The translations under genes were made by a program, and so were the position numbers. A DNA stretch of 64,000 nt from Epiperipatus broadwayi (lineage: Eukaryota > Onychophora > Udeonychophora > Euonychophora > Peripatidae), in contig JAQFVV010012446.1 in assembly GCA_028023455.1 (NCBI GenBank), positions 6,449,501-6,513,500 of the forward strand, written 5' to 3'. Within the stretch, counting starts at the first letter, position 1. Every line of letters starts with the position of its first letter. The notes under the pieces were generated by a model. That model did no database searches and was not told the DNA's origin. It saw nothing but the letters and a program-made list of their open reading frames with translations. Below are positions 12,370-23,707 of this stretch, one piece after another.

Positions 12370-12512
12370 AAAAATGTCTAAAACACTTAGACTAGAAGTT
12401 AATTAATTTTTAAATCACACAAAACATTTTATTTCTAAATATTTAAAATTGACTGATATTTTTTAGATTTTGCTCATTTTCACAACTTCTGATCTAGGTG
12501 TTTTAGACATTC
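12370..12512. repeat. Short inverted repeat around AT spacer
   Basis: AATGTCTAAAACACTTAGAC...AGAAGTT at 12371-12400 is mirrored by AACTTCTGATCTAGGTGTTT...ACATT at 12484-12512. It abuts the tail of the RTE fragment that follows. Confidence 0.6.
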
Positions 12513-12660
12513 ATCAATATCATCATCATCAACCATTATCATTCCACTGCAGGATGAAGATCTCTCCAAGTTCAATCCTTCTTCTGTGATCTTTAGCTTC
12601 TCTTCTCCACATCATCCCTGCACATACTCTTATTTCATCCATTTATCTAAGTGGAGGTTG
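12512..12660 (-). mobile_element. RTE-like LINE, extreme 3' fragment
   Basis: Starts with the microsatellite-like tail ATCATCATCATCAACCATTA, then CACTGCAGGATGAAGATCTC and about 110 further bases that match the 3' ends at 442, 42300, 47888 and 55085. It is 5' truncated within the 3' coding end. Non-functional. Confidence 0.75.
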
Positions 12661-12785
12661 CCTTAACAACGGTTTTAAATTGTTGATTGTTATTGATATT
12701 GGGATTGTCTAAATGTTGACTGGTTTTTAATGATTATTTATAAACCCAATTAACCTTGAGCATTATTAAAATTACAGTTAATATG

Positions 12786-13315
12786 CACAATATGTCCCAG
12801 TAAAAAGGTGACTGGTTCTCTCTCTAAGCTGTCTGCAGTGCCATCTCTGGATGAACAAGTGTATTATATAGTAGCATTACTTATCTATTTTTTTACAAAA
12901 ATTTTAAGCCACTAGCATGTCTGGATTACAATTTATGATATAAAATACGACTGTTTTGAATTTTTGTAAATCATTTTCATTACTCTCCCTGCCATCATGA
13001 ATTCTTGAAAACCTCTTGAAAAGATTCTTGCAACCTATGGCTTCACTACCATACATTGTTTGAATCATTTCAAAAGTTTGAGCAGGTTTAGCCTACTTTA
13101 AAACAAAATTTAATATTAATGCATTGTTCCATCAGGGATTAAGGTTGAAATGTATTGTAATTTTTCTTGTCATAACTTGTGATCCAGATATTCTAGAACC
13201 TTAAAATTTTTATGGATAATAATTAAACTATGCGCTAAATAACACTTGCATTGATTCAGTGATGTTCTACAGGCAGCTTACCATCACTAATTACCTTTTC
13301 ACCGGATCACTCTTA
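12786..13315 (-). mobile_element. Mariner-derived short element (copy 1, antisense)
   Basis: The left end CACAATATGTCCCAG-AAAAAGGTGACTGG pairs with the right end (reverse complement about AGTGATCCGGTGAAAAGG). The interior on the minus strand matches the transposase helix-turn-helix region seen intact at 34675-34827, here broken by substitutions and stops. Only the N-terminal part of a transposase is retained, so it is non-autonomous. Confidence 0.7.
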
Positions 13316-13410
13316 TCATTATATTTTTCAGCCAATAATCATCTGTTTATTATTTCAAGAAATTTGCAATGCAAGACTGTAGTAATTTATTCTTTTAAAT
13401 CCTAATGTAG

Positions 13411-13514
13411 GATTGGATGCTGGTGTAATAGTACAGCCAGATAAAACCACTGTCATTGTTGGATTGAAGGATGTAGTTATTGAAGATCCCTTACCTTCTT
13501 CTGTTTACCCTCAG
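13411..13514 (+). CDS. VPS13C: VPS13A/C-type lipid-transfer protein, internal exon
   Basis: Acceptor AATGTAG and a strong donor CAG/GTAAGA. It enters with two bases, completing the Gly of IQGLDAG, and leaves in phase 0. It encodes GLDAGVIVQPDKTTVIVGLK followed by DVVIEDPLPSSVYPQ. The order 'G-L-x-A-x-V-x-x-Q-P' then a strand, then a short 'DP-(x)n-YP' turn is the layout of VPS13A/C proteins just before their 'V.SV.D.EVF.F.L..Y' strand, which the next exon supplies. These are groove-forming beta strands with no catalytic residues. Confidence in VPS13 is high; A versus C is not settled by this piece. Confidence 0.9.
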
Positions 13515-13659
13515 GTAAGATATTATATCATAAGAGAAGTACTCATCTAGATTTGAATTATATAATTGATAAATTTATACCCTCTTCTATGTCTCAATTG
13601 CCAACGGATATATTTATCAATCTTTATCATATTCAGGAGTAAGCTAGTTTTTGTATTTA

Positions 13660-14602
13660 CACCTGGGTCTCGTTTTATGCGGTAAATAGGTTCCACAGAA
13701 AACCCGCCTTAAAAAAAATTGCACAATAATAGACTTAACTTACCTTGAAAAATGGGGGATAGGTTCTATAATTTTCAGAATTCGCATAAAAGCAAAGCAA
13801 CAAAGAAAAATTACTTTTAAATTCGCATTAAAAAAAATAAGCAAATAAAGTATGACTAATAAAAAATTTCAAATATTTGAAAAAACTTAATACAAGACAA
13901 ACTTTTTTTCGTACATATTTTGATCATTACCGCTAGCATTCATTTATAAACTGGTAAGAAATCAGATTCGATGTGATGTGATGTATTGTGGCTTCTCCTT
14001 AAACGAAGTCAAGAATCTCTTAGCAATTATACCCAGAGAAACCTGTTAGCCACTTTATTTTTATTCGTCATGTGATGTACAACTAGCACCACTTTCAGTC
14101 TTATGCTGTGTTAATGGTTTTCTGTTTCTATATTAAAAAAATGAGATCGTAATCAAAACAAAAAGATTATACATTATCATCAGAAAGATTATTTTCAGTT
14201 TATAAAATCTTCGTTCTTTATTTTAAAAATCTAAAAGATTATTTATTTCTGTTATATATAACAAAATACATTTTAAAAGTTTAAATTTTTTGAATATTTA
14301 TTGCGATATTTTTATATGTAAATATAAATCTATTATTATTATTATTTACTCATTAGTATAAATAGGTTGTTACAAAGAAGCTAACATTCTAAATACAGCT
14401 TCAGGCCATATTCACGTTGGCTGCTAATACAATATTATATTTTTGAAAAAAAAAAAAATTTCAAGTCAAAATAAGTTATCAATAATTTAAATTTCTTGAT
14501 ATCTAATAAATACAGTGAAATATGAAAGATATCAAGAAGAAACATGAATTGCATAACTTCAAAATTGCATTAAAATAATCCGCATAAAACGAGACCCAAG
14601 TG
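13660..14602. mobile_element. Tigger/pogo-like non-autonomous DNA transposon
   Basis: The terminal inverted repeats are CACCTGGGTCTCGTTTTATG at 13660 and, inverted, CACTTGGGTCTCGTTTTATG ending at 14602 (one difference in the first 20, then both continue CGG). TA dinucleotides flank both ends (13658-13659 and 14603-14604). The TA target and the 'CTCGTTTTATGCGG...AGGTTC' terminus recall the ends of pogo/Tigger elements. The 943-bp interior is AT-rich and codes for nothing visible, so it would depend on a transposase made elsewhere. Confidence 0.75.
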
Positions 14603-15255
14603 TATATGTAAGAAATTATGCAAATGGAAGGACAAACAAAATAAATCAAAAAGATAATAAACACAACTACCTTTAATAATATATAAAAATAATCATAAAT
14701 GAATACAGCCGTAATTTCAATATATATATATACACATCCAGTAAATCATATTGATATTTCTATTTATTTTAATATAATTCTATGAGTTATGATTATATAA
14801 ACAACTATAAATGTAGGATTACAGTCCTTTGTTGTTCTTTTCTCTAACCTGCTAGATTAACATTTCTGCGGCAGATTTCATAAGTTTCAATATTCTCAAC
14901 GTTTCTTTCGCTGCTTTTTCTGATCATAGTTTTTAAATCGAGCAAAAGCCTTTTTTTTTTTTTTTACTAAATCTCATAACATCTCTTTTTTTTAACATCT
15001 GGCCCAATTGTTCATATATTGGAGTTCAAATAGGTCACTGGGATATTTTGTAAACACTTTAATCCAATTACGTTTTAAATGGATTAAAGCAAAATTCATA
15101 AAATATCTTTATTAAAGCGAAAGACTGAAAACCTCTGACATGCGTTTTTAGAATGCTTATATGACAGCCAATCAGATGTAATAATGACTGTATAGGAAGC
15201 TCTTAAGTCGCAGCACAAGACAGAGATTTTATAAGAAAAAGGATTCTAAAAGTGT

Positions 15256-15577
15256 ATGTCAGAAGTTTACAGCCTTTCACATTAATTACGAACTGCTTGC
15301 ACTTAAGAATAATATTTAAAATATCTTCATTAATTTTGGAAACATTTAACAAGTATTTTAGAAAATTATTTATCTTATCCATCTGAGAAGTATTTAAATT
15401 AATTTATTTTTGTGATATGTCGGAGGTTTACAGCCTTTCACATTAATTACGAACTGCTTGCACTTAAGAATAATATTTAAAATATCTTCATTAATTTTGG
15501 AAACATTTAACAAGTATTTTAGAAAATTATTTATCTTATCCATCTGAGAAGTATTTAAATTAATTTTACTTTTGTGA
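15256..15577. repeat. Tandem duplication, two 161-bp units
   Basis: Unit 1 is 15256-15416 and unit 2 is 15417-15577. They are nearly identical (ATGTCAGAAGTTTACAGCC versus ATGTCGGAGGTTTACAGCC, then over 120 bases with no difference I can see). The low divergence implies a recent local duplication. Confidence 0.9.
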
Positions 15578-16089
15578 AATTTCTATTATATAAAATTTCA
15601 TATATTTCAGTCCATCTCTTAATATACTTTTTGTACACAATTCTCTAATTTCTTGAGCAGTGCTTTTTTTTTACTTTCTATCTTGATGTTTTACTTTATC
15701 GCCACATCTCTAATTGTTGTTCAGCTTTATAATATTGTTGATGTTTTATTTCTGTTAGTTCCATTTTCTGATTCCTAGCTATTTTGGCTCAATTTTTGTG
15801 ATTTCTTTTTGCTCTTTACTGTTGTGATTTCCTTCTTTATTGTAGTGCAATCTCTGAATATTTTATTTCTTTTGTAATCTATTTCCATAGATGACTAAGG
15901 TGACTATGGTATTCTCCATTTTCTTCTACTTGTACAGTGTTTTTGGTTAATCTTCTATCACTTTTTATTTAAAGTATCACGTATCCAAACTTTTTTTTCC
16001 CCCTGTTGTTTTTATTTTCAGAGTTGAACCTACCCACCACCAGGGGGACTAATAGTTTAATTCTTAATCTCTTTAGCCATTAACATTCA

Positions 16090-16625
16090 TGCAGGAGTTT
16101 TTCTGTAGCCATTGATGGTGTGGTGAGTTGATATTTTGTCTTCTATTTTTTATCATATTCAGATATTTGCGTTGCTTTTTGAAATTGTCACATAATATTT
16201 TCAACTAACCTATTAGATGCATGGTAATAAAGAGGTATACAAATGTGTTGTTGCCCCCATCTTGAACTATTTCTCCATTCTCTATGCCATGAATTTTATG
16301 CCATTGCTTGATATCATTTCTTCCAGCATACTGTGACATTCAATTTCTCTATAATTTGTGTTAAATGAGTGATATTCTCCTCATCTAGTATTCATCTATT
16401 AACACCAAAAACATTGTCCAATAATATATTCTGCTTAGTGCATGTGAACTTGGCCACAATTTTATTGCCGTAGTCCATAATATATGGTTTTTTTGTGTGT
16501 GTGAGAGCATTTTGCCATGGTTTAGCAGACTGTATAATTTTTTTAATGTATCTTTCAATAATTGAAGCTATATTGAACCTTCTGACGCATTCATGTACCA
16601 TTGCCTTAATGCATACAATACCCAA
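16090..16625 (-). pseudogene. Antisense coding-like remnant, probably mobile-element derived
   Basis: A 77-codon minus-strand frame (16625-16392: MGIVCIKAMVHECVRRFNIA...) and, further along, pieces such as AGRNDIKQWHKIHGIENGEI (16340-16260) have a composition unlike the surrounding AT-rich noise and look like decayed protein. The frame is interrupted between them. I cannot name the family; an old retrotransposon fragment is the likeliest source. Confidence 0.35.
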
Positions 16626-18189
16626 TGTTCCTTATATAATAATTCGAAGTATTTTTTTCAGATTTTCAATAGTATTGACTAATAAACACTTGTTTTTTTC
16701 CAAAATGCTGGTGCTACATATTGGAGTTTATGGACTGGACGACTGTTCCTGCTCCAAGTTAACTAATTGCTTTATATTTATATATAATTAGTGTATTAAT
16801 TCAGATGTTTATTAAATTATATTACCTACTAACATTCTGATCTTTAGTATTGCTTATCATAAGAGTAGTCTTAGATCTATTAATACTTCCAGTCTCGGCA
16901 GGACATTAATAAAATTCTCGAGCCATTGTCTATTTCCGTATTTCCCCCACCCCACCTCCATTCAATTTGCTCTTTAATTAATCATGAATTAGTTTAATGT
17001 GTAGTATTCCTGTTTTAGATTACATGATCACTGGGAAAAAAATTTTTTCTTATTTTTTTCTCTACATCTGGTGTACATATTCTAGGTGTCCTTTTTATAT
17101 CATGATAGAAATTTGTTTAAATCTCCACTTGCAGATTTCCTCTTTGTAGTTTATTTTCCCATAGCAATAGCAAGGTTCTTGCTTTATTTGTTTGGGCCAT
17201 CTTTTGCAGCTTATAACTTTGTTTACCTGTTTAAAAAATTAGAATGTTTTTTTTTTTTGGTTTTCGTTTATCATAATAGAATGTTTGTGTGTGTTCCACG
17301 ATTACTTCGTACTCTTTTCCTTTCTTAAATATAGCCTTATGTGACAGAACTAGTCCCAGGGGTTTTTGTTGGGAAATCTTATATTCACAATCCTTGGCAA
17401 GTTCTTGAAGGATCATACTTTTTAATTTCTTTTTTTCTATGTTTTTTTTCTTAAATGCAAATAAACTATGCATTATGAAGATCACAGATTGAAATAATTG
17501 ATTAATTATTTAATTTATGAGATTATTTGCCAATATTGGCTTGCATAATCAGTTTATCGTTTTAATTACTTTCTATCCAGAAAAGCATAACTATTATTAA
17601 TTTTCAATTATTGTCGTCATTTGTATCAATATAAAGAATTTATTTTCATGCAAAATGTACGCAAGCTATTCAGAACGTTGAATCCAGTGATACATATCTT
17701 CCTGATTGATATCATAAGAACTGTATATCTGTTTTTTTTCTTCTATTTGCCAGGAAGGTTTGAATTTCTGTCTTTACTAGTTGCTAGGTCTCAACTCCTA
17801 CCACACTTATTTATCAATCTACTAGAGTCAGGATTAGGAAATGCAAAGGCAAGCTAAATAAACAAAAGAGATTGTGAGCTGCACTACATTTAATAGAGTA
17901 TAACGATAATATAAATATGACTGTAAACGATCGTTGATCAAATCTTGCACTGTTTCTTTTCATATCTGGCCCCATCCCTTTGCATTCTGAATAAATAAAT
18001 GTATGCCATGTTATATCTCAAAAAACATTATTTACTAATAATAGAAAGACTGAAGTAAGATCCAAATAAATTTGGAATTTAAATAATTTAACTTTGAAAG
18101 TATTTTAATTAGGTTTGGAAACGTTTATTTAAATCTAAATCAGGCATCACCTGACCTACAAAACATGACTTAATCTTTGTTTACACATA

Positions 18190-18430
18190 TGGCAACCATT
18201 AGCAATCCTTTAGTAATTTTCTCCCAATGTCACTATGTTTTTGCCATCTAGCATAAGATAAATTTTATCTAGTGCTGCTGTAACCAATATCGCCGGACTA
18301 GTTTTTAAGTTTATGGCTTGCATCAATGAGGAGCTTTTGGATTTGGGCACAATGTATCAGGATCTTTTGGATCCAATGTATTTTTCCTCTAGCATCCATC
18401 TTTTACTTCTTTGTTTCACTAAATGGTAAT
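18190..18430. repeat. Family A-related hairpin repeat, diverged one-armed copy
   Basis: It shares blocks with the copy at 31420-31895, such as CTAGTGCTG, ACTAGTTTTTA, CATCAATGAGGAGC, the GGATCTTTTGGATCCAATG region and TTTTACTTCTTTGTTT. It starts near TTTTGCCATCTAGC. The second arm is not evident. Confidence 0.5.
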
Positions 18431-18855
18431 GTTTTCAATCTAAGCCATTTTGCTGGTATAGTCATATAGATCTCAAATCAGTTCAGTATTTATATATTAT
18501 GGTGACTAGTTGTTTTTTTTTTTTTAATAACAATAGACACTTCTGTACTTTGGCCAGGATTGATATAAAATCAACAAGTTATCAGATGACCACAGCTTAC
18601 ATAAAGCTGATAAGTAGCAGATTTTTTTCTAAGGAAGTTCATTGTGATCTGTTAAAGTTACTAGACTTGCAGTGGTATATTCAGAAGCAAGACTCTCCAT
18701 GGACGATATTTGGCACTATGGTGTTGCAAGTCCATGTTCACACATGTAACTTCCACGAGCAAGTATCTCTTGTTTGAACAACTCTCAACCTTGTATTCTA
18801 TTGGAAAATTATTAAAATTCCTTTCTATTTAATCAGTTCATTCATTCAAATACTG

Positions 18856-19018
18856 ATATTAAAACAGGAAAAACTCTCCTCACAGTAGTGCCACTCGGTG
18901 CAAGCGAGAATAATCAATGGATGCCAGAAGGCTTGTGTATAAAATCTATCTAGTGCCTACTCATCCAATATCCCCAGACTAGTTTCTAGCTTGTGGTTAG
19001 CATGTGATGTTTATTGGT
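18856..19018 (+). mobile_element. Family A element, one-armed copy with 15-bp target duplication
   Basis: ATTAAAACAGGAAAAACTCT at 18858 leads into the left arm of the family A sequence, ending ...TTTCTAGCTTGTGG, and then directly into the tail TTAGCATGTGATG. Exact 15-bp direct repeats TTCATTCAAATACTG lie immediately outside (18841-18855 and 19019-19033). The duplication includes the tail within the inserted unit, which shows that arm plus tail moved as one piece. Confidence 0.8.
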
Positions 19019-19284
19019 TTCATTCAAATACTGCTAACATTATTTAATATTTCTTTATCTGTACATAAATAAATTTACTTTTAATTATTATTAATCAAAT
19101 AGTTTTAGTTAGATTTTGTTGGAATTCGATTAACTTATCTTTTGAGATTTTAAAGAATCTAATTAACGTTGTTTTATCTATTTCGTAATTAATCTCTTTT
19201 TGTAAATCTGAATTCATTTTATTTATTGATTTGATGAGTTTTATTTTACTTAATTTTCACTAAATTTTATATAGCTATTTTTTC

Positions 19285-19521
19285 ATTCCAATATCAGCCT
19301 TTCAAGCTAATTGAGCACGCGCCTTTTGAGTGTTAAATAAATGAATACTCTCTTCTTCAATCCAAGATATAGTATTTATGCAGGAATGAATACTATATCT
19401 TGGATTGAAGAAGAGAGTATTCATTTATTTAACACTCAAAAGGTGTGTGCTCAATTAGCGTGAAAGGCTGATATTGGAATGAAATATAAATGCAAGCACG
19501 GCGCTAGATAAAATATTTGCT
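19285..19521 (+). mobile_element. Hairpin retroposon with 15-bp target duplication
   Basis: Two 93-bp arms (19284-19376 and 19389-19481) differ at about three positions and are separated by 12 bp. A 40-nt one-sided tail, including CACGGCGCTAGATAAAATAT, follows on the right. Direct repeats TATAGCTATTTTTTC (19270-19284 and 19522-19536) flank arms plus tail. The tail is related to that of the minus-strand element at 58304. Confidence 0.85.
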
Positions 19522-19915
19522 TATAGCTATTTTTTCCAACTTTACATGTTTATGTATTTTAGTATACATATACATGCATAACACGTGTGTTAAATGTAAA
19601 CTGGATAAATGAATATATTGTTTTGTTGATATAGGCAAAAAATTACTACAAATACAATTGCCAATCTCATGTCAGATTTCTATTGCTATACAAACAAGTT
19701 GGCTTGCATTAACATCATTAGGTTGATTGAAATTTTAAGACATTCCCTTGAAATGGCTGTTTTAAAGTGTACAAATTAGAGCACATTTTTAATGCTTATT
19801 ATCTATTTATGCTTACAGTGTATTGCTCTAGAGTGAAGTGATAGATTGGATTAGTCCTGTCTGTGACTGTCATTCATTCATATTCTAATTCATCTATCTG
19901 TCCAGCTGTGTGTTA

Positions 19916-19942
<27 letters not shown>
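19916..19942. repeat. (TA)n microsatellite
   Basis: About 13 uninterrupted TA units, directly next to the start of a family B foldback. Other short AT or GT runs occur at 4621, 42250, 50894, 52860 and 60927. Confidence 0.9.
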
Positions 19943-19947
<5 letters not shown>

Positions 19948-19956
19948 GGACCTGAA

Positions 19957-20526
19957 CTCAGACTTTCAAGCTGTCCGCAGCTATGCACTTCATCTTATAC
20001 AACCAATTCACATGACTATATACATTTGAAACAGATAAAATGATCTCCAATATACGTATTTCATGCTGAACCAGTACTTATTGGTGCTCCAGATCACCAT
20101 TCTTCACACATGTATACAATCAGTACTCAATTCATATTAAGATGGCAAATCTTCAAACTTCAATCCTGTCCACTCTCCAACTCTTCAGCCATTCATATCA
20201 TTGAAAATCCAATGATGGAACAATCATAATCAAAGCCCTTGTTGGTGCCAATATTATTGTCATACCCATGTTGACTTTTAAGTCACTCTGGCCCCTCACA
20301 TATAGGACCTAGAGGGTCCATTGAAGTTTGATTTGCTATCTTAATATGAACTGATCGCTGATTATATATATGTGGGGAAGATGGAGAAGTGGACCAACTG
20401 ATGAATGCTGGTTCAGCATAAAATACCTATATTGGAAATCATTTTATCTTTTTCACATATATATGGTCATGTGTATTAGTTTTATAAGATGGAATATATA
20501 CCCTAACCTTTCTAAATGTGATGGAT
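19957..20526. repeat. Family B foldback repeat
   Basis: The left arm begins CTGAACTCAGACTTTCAAGC and carries CATGCTGAACCAG. The right arm carries the complements (TGCTGGTTCAGCAT, ATATTGGAAATCATTTTATC, GGTCATGTG). The centre holds a block reading GCCCTTGTTGGTGCCAATAT. The same block order is found at 54300, 60967 and 61440, and partly at 38300. No coding capacity. Confidence 0.75.
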
Positions 20527-20700
20527 GATCGCTGATTATATATATGTGGGGAAGATGGAGAAGTGGACCAACTGATGAATGCTGGTTCAGCATGAAATAC
20601 CTATATTGGAAATCATTTTATCTTTTGCACATATATATGGTCATGTGTATTAGTTTTATAAGATGGAATATATACCCTAACCTTTCTAAATGTGATGGAT
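20353..20700. repeat. Tandem duplication, two 174-bp units
   Basis: GATCGCTGATTATATATATG begins at 20353 and again at 20527. The units (20353-20526, 20527-20700) differ at only about two positions (CATAAAATA/CATGAAATA and TTTTTCAC/TTTTGCAC). The duplicated segment is the right arm of the family B foldback, so the duplication came after that insertion. Confidence 0.9.
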
Positions 20701-22168
20701 AACACAATATGCACAAGGATTATCAATAATCGGATGGTAAAATTTTATATTTTTTCTTTTTTGTTTACTCTACACTTGAGAAATGATAATTTCCCTTCAC
20801 CAACCGATGATTTCATAACCAATTAGGTTGGTTAACTGAAAGAAAAATTTTCTGTTTACTTGGAATATGAAAAAAATTCAAATTTCATGCATGGATTTGA
20901 ATTCTGGAAAATTTATATACCTTTTATATACATATATGAGAGGCAAGTCTTGGTAAAAAAAAAAAAAAAATAGTGCTACAAGAAAAAACTAATTTACTAT
21001 CTGAATTTTTACTTTCCCTTAACTGCAAGTAAAATATGGCTCCCCACAATTTACTACTTTATGTTCTTCGAGTTTAAATAATTGAAGACCTTATCACATA
21101 CGCACACATTTATAGAGATAATAATTTTTTTTTTTTACCAAATTAAATTGGTATATACAGAATTTTCTGGGTGTTGTGCTCAGATTTTCTAGCAGTTTTC
21201 CGAGGTGGTAGATGAATGATCTTCAAATACGAGGCTTAATTATGAATAACAAGTAGACAATACCTGACCAAGAGTATCTCCACTTGCCTTGTAAGATAGG
21301 ATATTGATTCACCAAAGGTTAGTTACTGTTTCTGGTAAAAACAATTTTTTTTGTCTTTATTTTCTTCTGTCACAAAACTAGGGCCCAATCATCACTTTTA
21401 TGCCATCGGTCATTTTCTTATATCAATTATAACCATATGTGTTGTGCAACTTTCGTTCATCCTGTAACTGATTCCAACCCATCCCCCTTTCCTTGAGAAT
21501 TAAGAAAGCAAATATGGGGGCAGATTTAGAAAATTGATGGCATTTTTTTTAGCTCTCAAGCCCTTGGTAATTAAAAAAGCAATCACAGGGACCAAATTAA
21601 ATAAACTGATATGTCGATATTTGTGATCGTTGCTTGAAGCAGTACAAATGCTAACGTTATTATTTTTGGTTTTTTTTTCCCTCACTCTTTTTGCATTTGG
21701 AATGGTAAGATTTGTTTGCAGATAACTGCTGATGATGATATGTAATTTAAGAAATCATTCGTCTTGACTTAATTAATTGCATGTCCTTTTCTTGTGAATG
21801 AATCATTCAAACACATTACATTTTCAGTGCTCTTTTTTTTATTCCTTCATTTGATTTTTTGATTATTTTTGTAGTGATTTTCAGAATTCTAAAAAAAAGC
21901 ATTTAAGAAATCTGTAAGAAGAGATGTAATATGAAATGGATCAATAGTAAAGAAATCATAGAAAATGTAGCATATTATATAAATATAACCACTCTCTATT
22001 TACATTTCGGAAGTCTGAGGAACAATGTCATACAAGCGTCCAGACTCCAAAACTTGTTTATTGAATAATTCTTATATGTGCAGATAGTGAGAAAGATAGA
22101 AAGGAAATCGTGTGTGAACAGAAAAATAAAGAAACTTTATACATGTAGAAGATGGAATCAGTATATTA

Positions 22169-23159
22169 CCATGTTTCCCCAAAAATAAGGCCTAACCAAA
22201 AAATAAGTCCTAGTATGATTTTTGAGGACGCTTATAATATAAGGTCTACTCCAAATATAAGCCTTAAGATTGGCAGCGTGATAGATGTCTTTTGTTTGCC
22301 TGTTGAAACATATGATGGACATATTGAATTGTAAAATAATGAATCTATAAATAAACCATATTATTAACATTAATCCTTTAAATGAATGGTAATATAAATT
22401 ATATGATTCTGTGTACTTTCCCGTTAACTATTTTTGACAAATGTAATTTTACCTATATAGAGACAAGTCAGTATTTGAGACAATTTATAATCTCATTAGG
22501 CACATTTTATTTATATTTAATATTTCGATTTAGAATGCTTGATTTAGTTTTCGAGTCGCAGCATGTTAGCTTTTAATATTCAAGATAAATGGAAATTAGT
22601 TTGATTTCTTAAACATTTTCTTTTTCTCCTAAAAGACTATTAAAATAATGAAAGTGAATTTAATAAAGAAAGTTTAGCTTAAGTTAAATCATCAATCTTT
22701 CTCTTAATGATAAGTTTTTAAAAAGTATAACCAAGCAGATCTATTAGAAGTAATTTGGCGAGTGTTTACAATTTGTGTACTTGATAATGAATGCATGTGA
22801 TTTAGTCATATGTGAATCACAGTAATTTAATACGCCATATGTTATAATGGGTGACTTAATGTGCATGTGTGAAATAAACATTTTCAGAAATTTTGTGCTT
22901 GCATTTTTTTGTTACATTTATATGGCCAAACTATTCTTAACTGTAGTCATTTTTGTTACTACTCCTGCTTCACAAGTCTGTAATTAATACTTCATTTAAT
23001 AGTAAATTTAAATAGAATACTATTCTGATTGCCAGATAAGATGAATGCAGTGTAGATTTTTGTACATAAAAAAAGATATCCCCTGAAAATAAGATCTACA
23101 GTATTTTTTTGGAGCAAAAATTAATATAAAACATGGGTCTTATTTTCCGGGAAACACGG
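22169..23159. mobile_element. TA-flanked DNA transposon with CCRTGTTTCCC ends (991 bp)
   Basis: The left end CCATGTTTCCCCAAAAATAA is matched by the inverted right end CCGTGTTTCCCGGAAAATAA. TA flanks both (22167-22168, 23160-23161). The left subterminal region repeats ATAAG(G/T)CCT several times. This 'gtttccc-gaaaataag' terminus is widespread in animal DNA transposons, and the TA target fits the Tc1/mariner superfamily. The 991-bp interior has no transposase that I can read. Confidence 0.7.
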
Positions 23160-23177
23160 TACATTTGAAACCGTAGA

Positions 23178-23325
23178 AACTTTTCATACAGTAATGCCAC
23201 CCAGTGCATGCCATAGAAATCAGTGGATGCTAGAAGTTTTGTGCATTAAAATCTCATGCCTACTCATCCAATTCTGTTTTAATGGCTGCTGCGCACATAA
23301 GAAATGAAAATCATGTTATGCATTA
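23178..23325 (+). repeat. Family A fragment, left arm plus tail
   Basis: CATACAGTAATGCCACCCAG to CCTACTCATCCAATTC is the left arm, and the tail TGTTTTAATGGCTGCTGCGC...CATAAGAAATG follows directly. The right arm is missing, as in the copy at 18856. Confidence 0.65.
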
Positions 23326-23539
23326 CATTTTCTGGAAATATATAACAGTATATGTCATTTAGAAGGGGAAAAAAGTATTGTTTTATCCTTAATGGAAAAT
23401 TTGGCAAAATTTAGCAGAGCAAAATCAAATTTTATCATAAGATATCCAAATTTAGCTTAGTGTGGATAAAAGTTGTATGAACATTATTATTATAATTGGG
23501 GTAAAATGTTAAAATTGAAATTTATTTTTCATTTTTTAG

Positions 23540-23707
23540 ATCCTCTCCACTGTGGATGATGAAGTTCTCAAATTCAAGCTTATTGTTTATAATTCGGCCA
23601 CTGAAGGAGATAATTATTTCAATATGGATGCTGTCGACACTTCTGTGGAGTTATACATTGGTGGCATCCGTGCAGTCTTTCTCAATAGATTTGTTATGGA
23701 ATTATTG
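23540..23707 (+). CDS. VPS13C: VPS13A/C-type lipid-transfer protein, internal exon
   Basis: Acceptor CATTTTTTAG, donor TTG/GTAATA, phase 0 at both ends, 56 codons. It starts ILSTVDDEVLKFKLIVYNSA, then TEGDNYFNMDAVDTSVELYI and GGIRAVFLNRFVMELL. The run 'Y-x-x-A-T-x-G-x-x-Y-x-(D/N)-M' and then 'G-(C/G)-I-(x)-V-(V/F)-x-x-(K/R)-F-(x)5-L' is one of the most recognisable stretches of VPS13A/VPS13C proteins; the TEGDNY form reads closest to VPS13C. It forms groove strands and leads into the helix of the next exon. No frame damage. This is one of the two exons that carry the identification. Confidence 0.95.

Larger units (their letters stand above)
9849..13410 (+). other. VPS13 intron 2 (3.6 kb)
   Basis: GTAGTA to CCTAATGTAG. 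More than half is a 1.94-kb terminal-inverted-repeat transposon (10017-11957). The rest holds an RTE 3' end (12512-12660), a small inverted repeat (12370-12512) and a mariner-derived element (12786-13315). No further coding sequence seen. Confidence 0.75.
13515..23539 (+). other. VPS13 intron 3 (10 kb)
   Basis: GTAAGA to CATTTTTTAG. It contains a Tigger-like transposon (13660-14602), a 161-bp tandem duplication (15256-15577), an antisense coding-like remnant (about 16090-16625), hairpin repeats at 18190, 18856, 19285 and 19957 with a 174-bp duplication, a TA-flanked transposon (22169-23159) and a hairpin-family fragment (23178). I see nothing definable in 16800-18100, nor in 20705-22160 beyond poly-A and poly-T runs. 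Confidence 0.7.
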
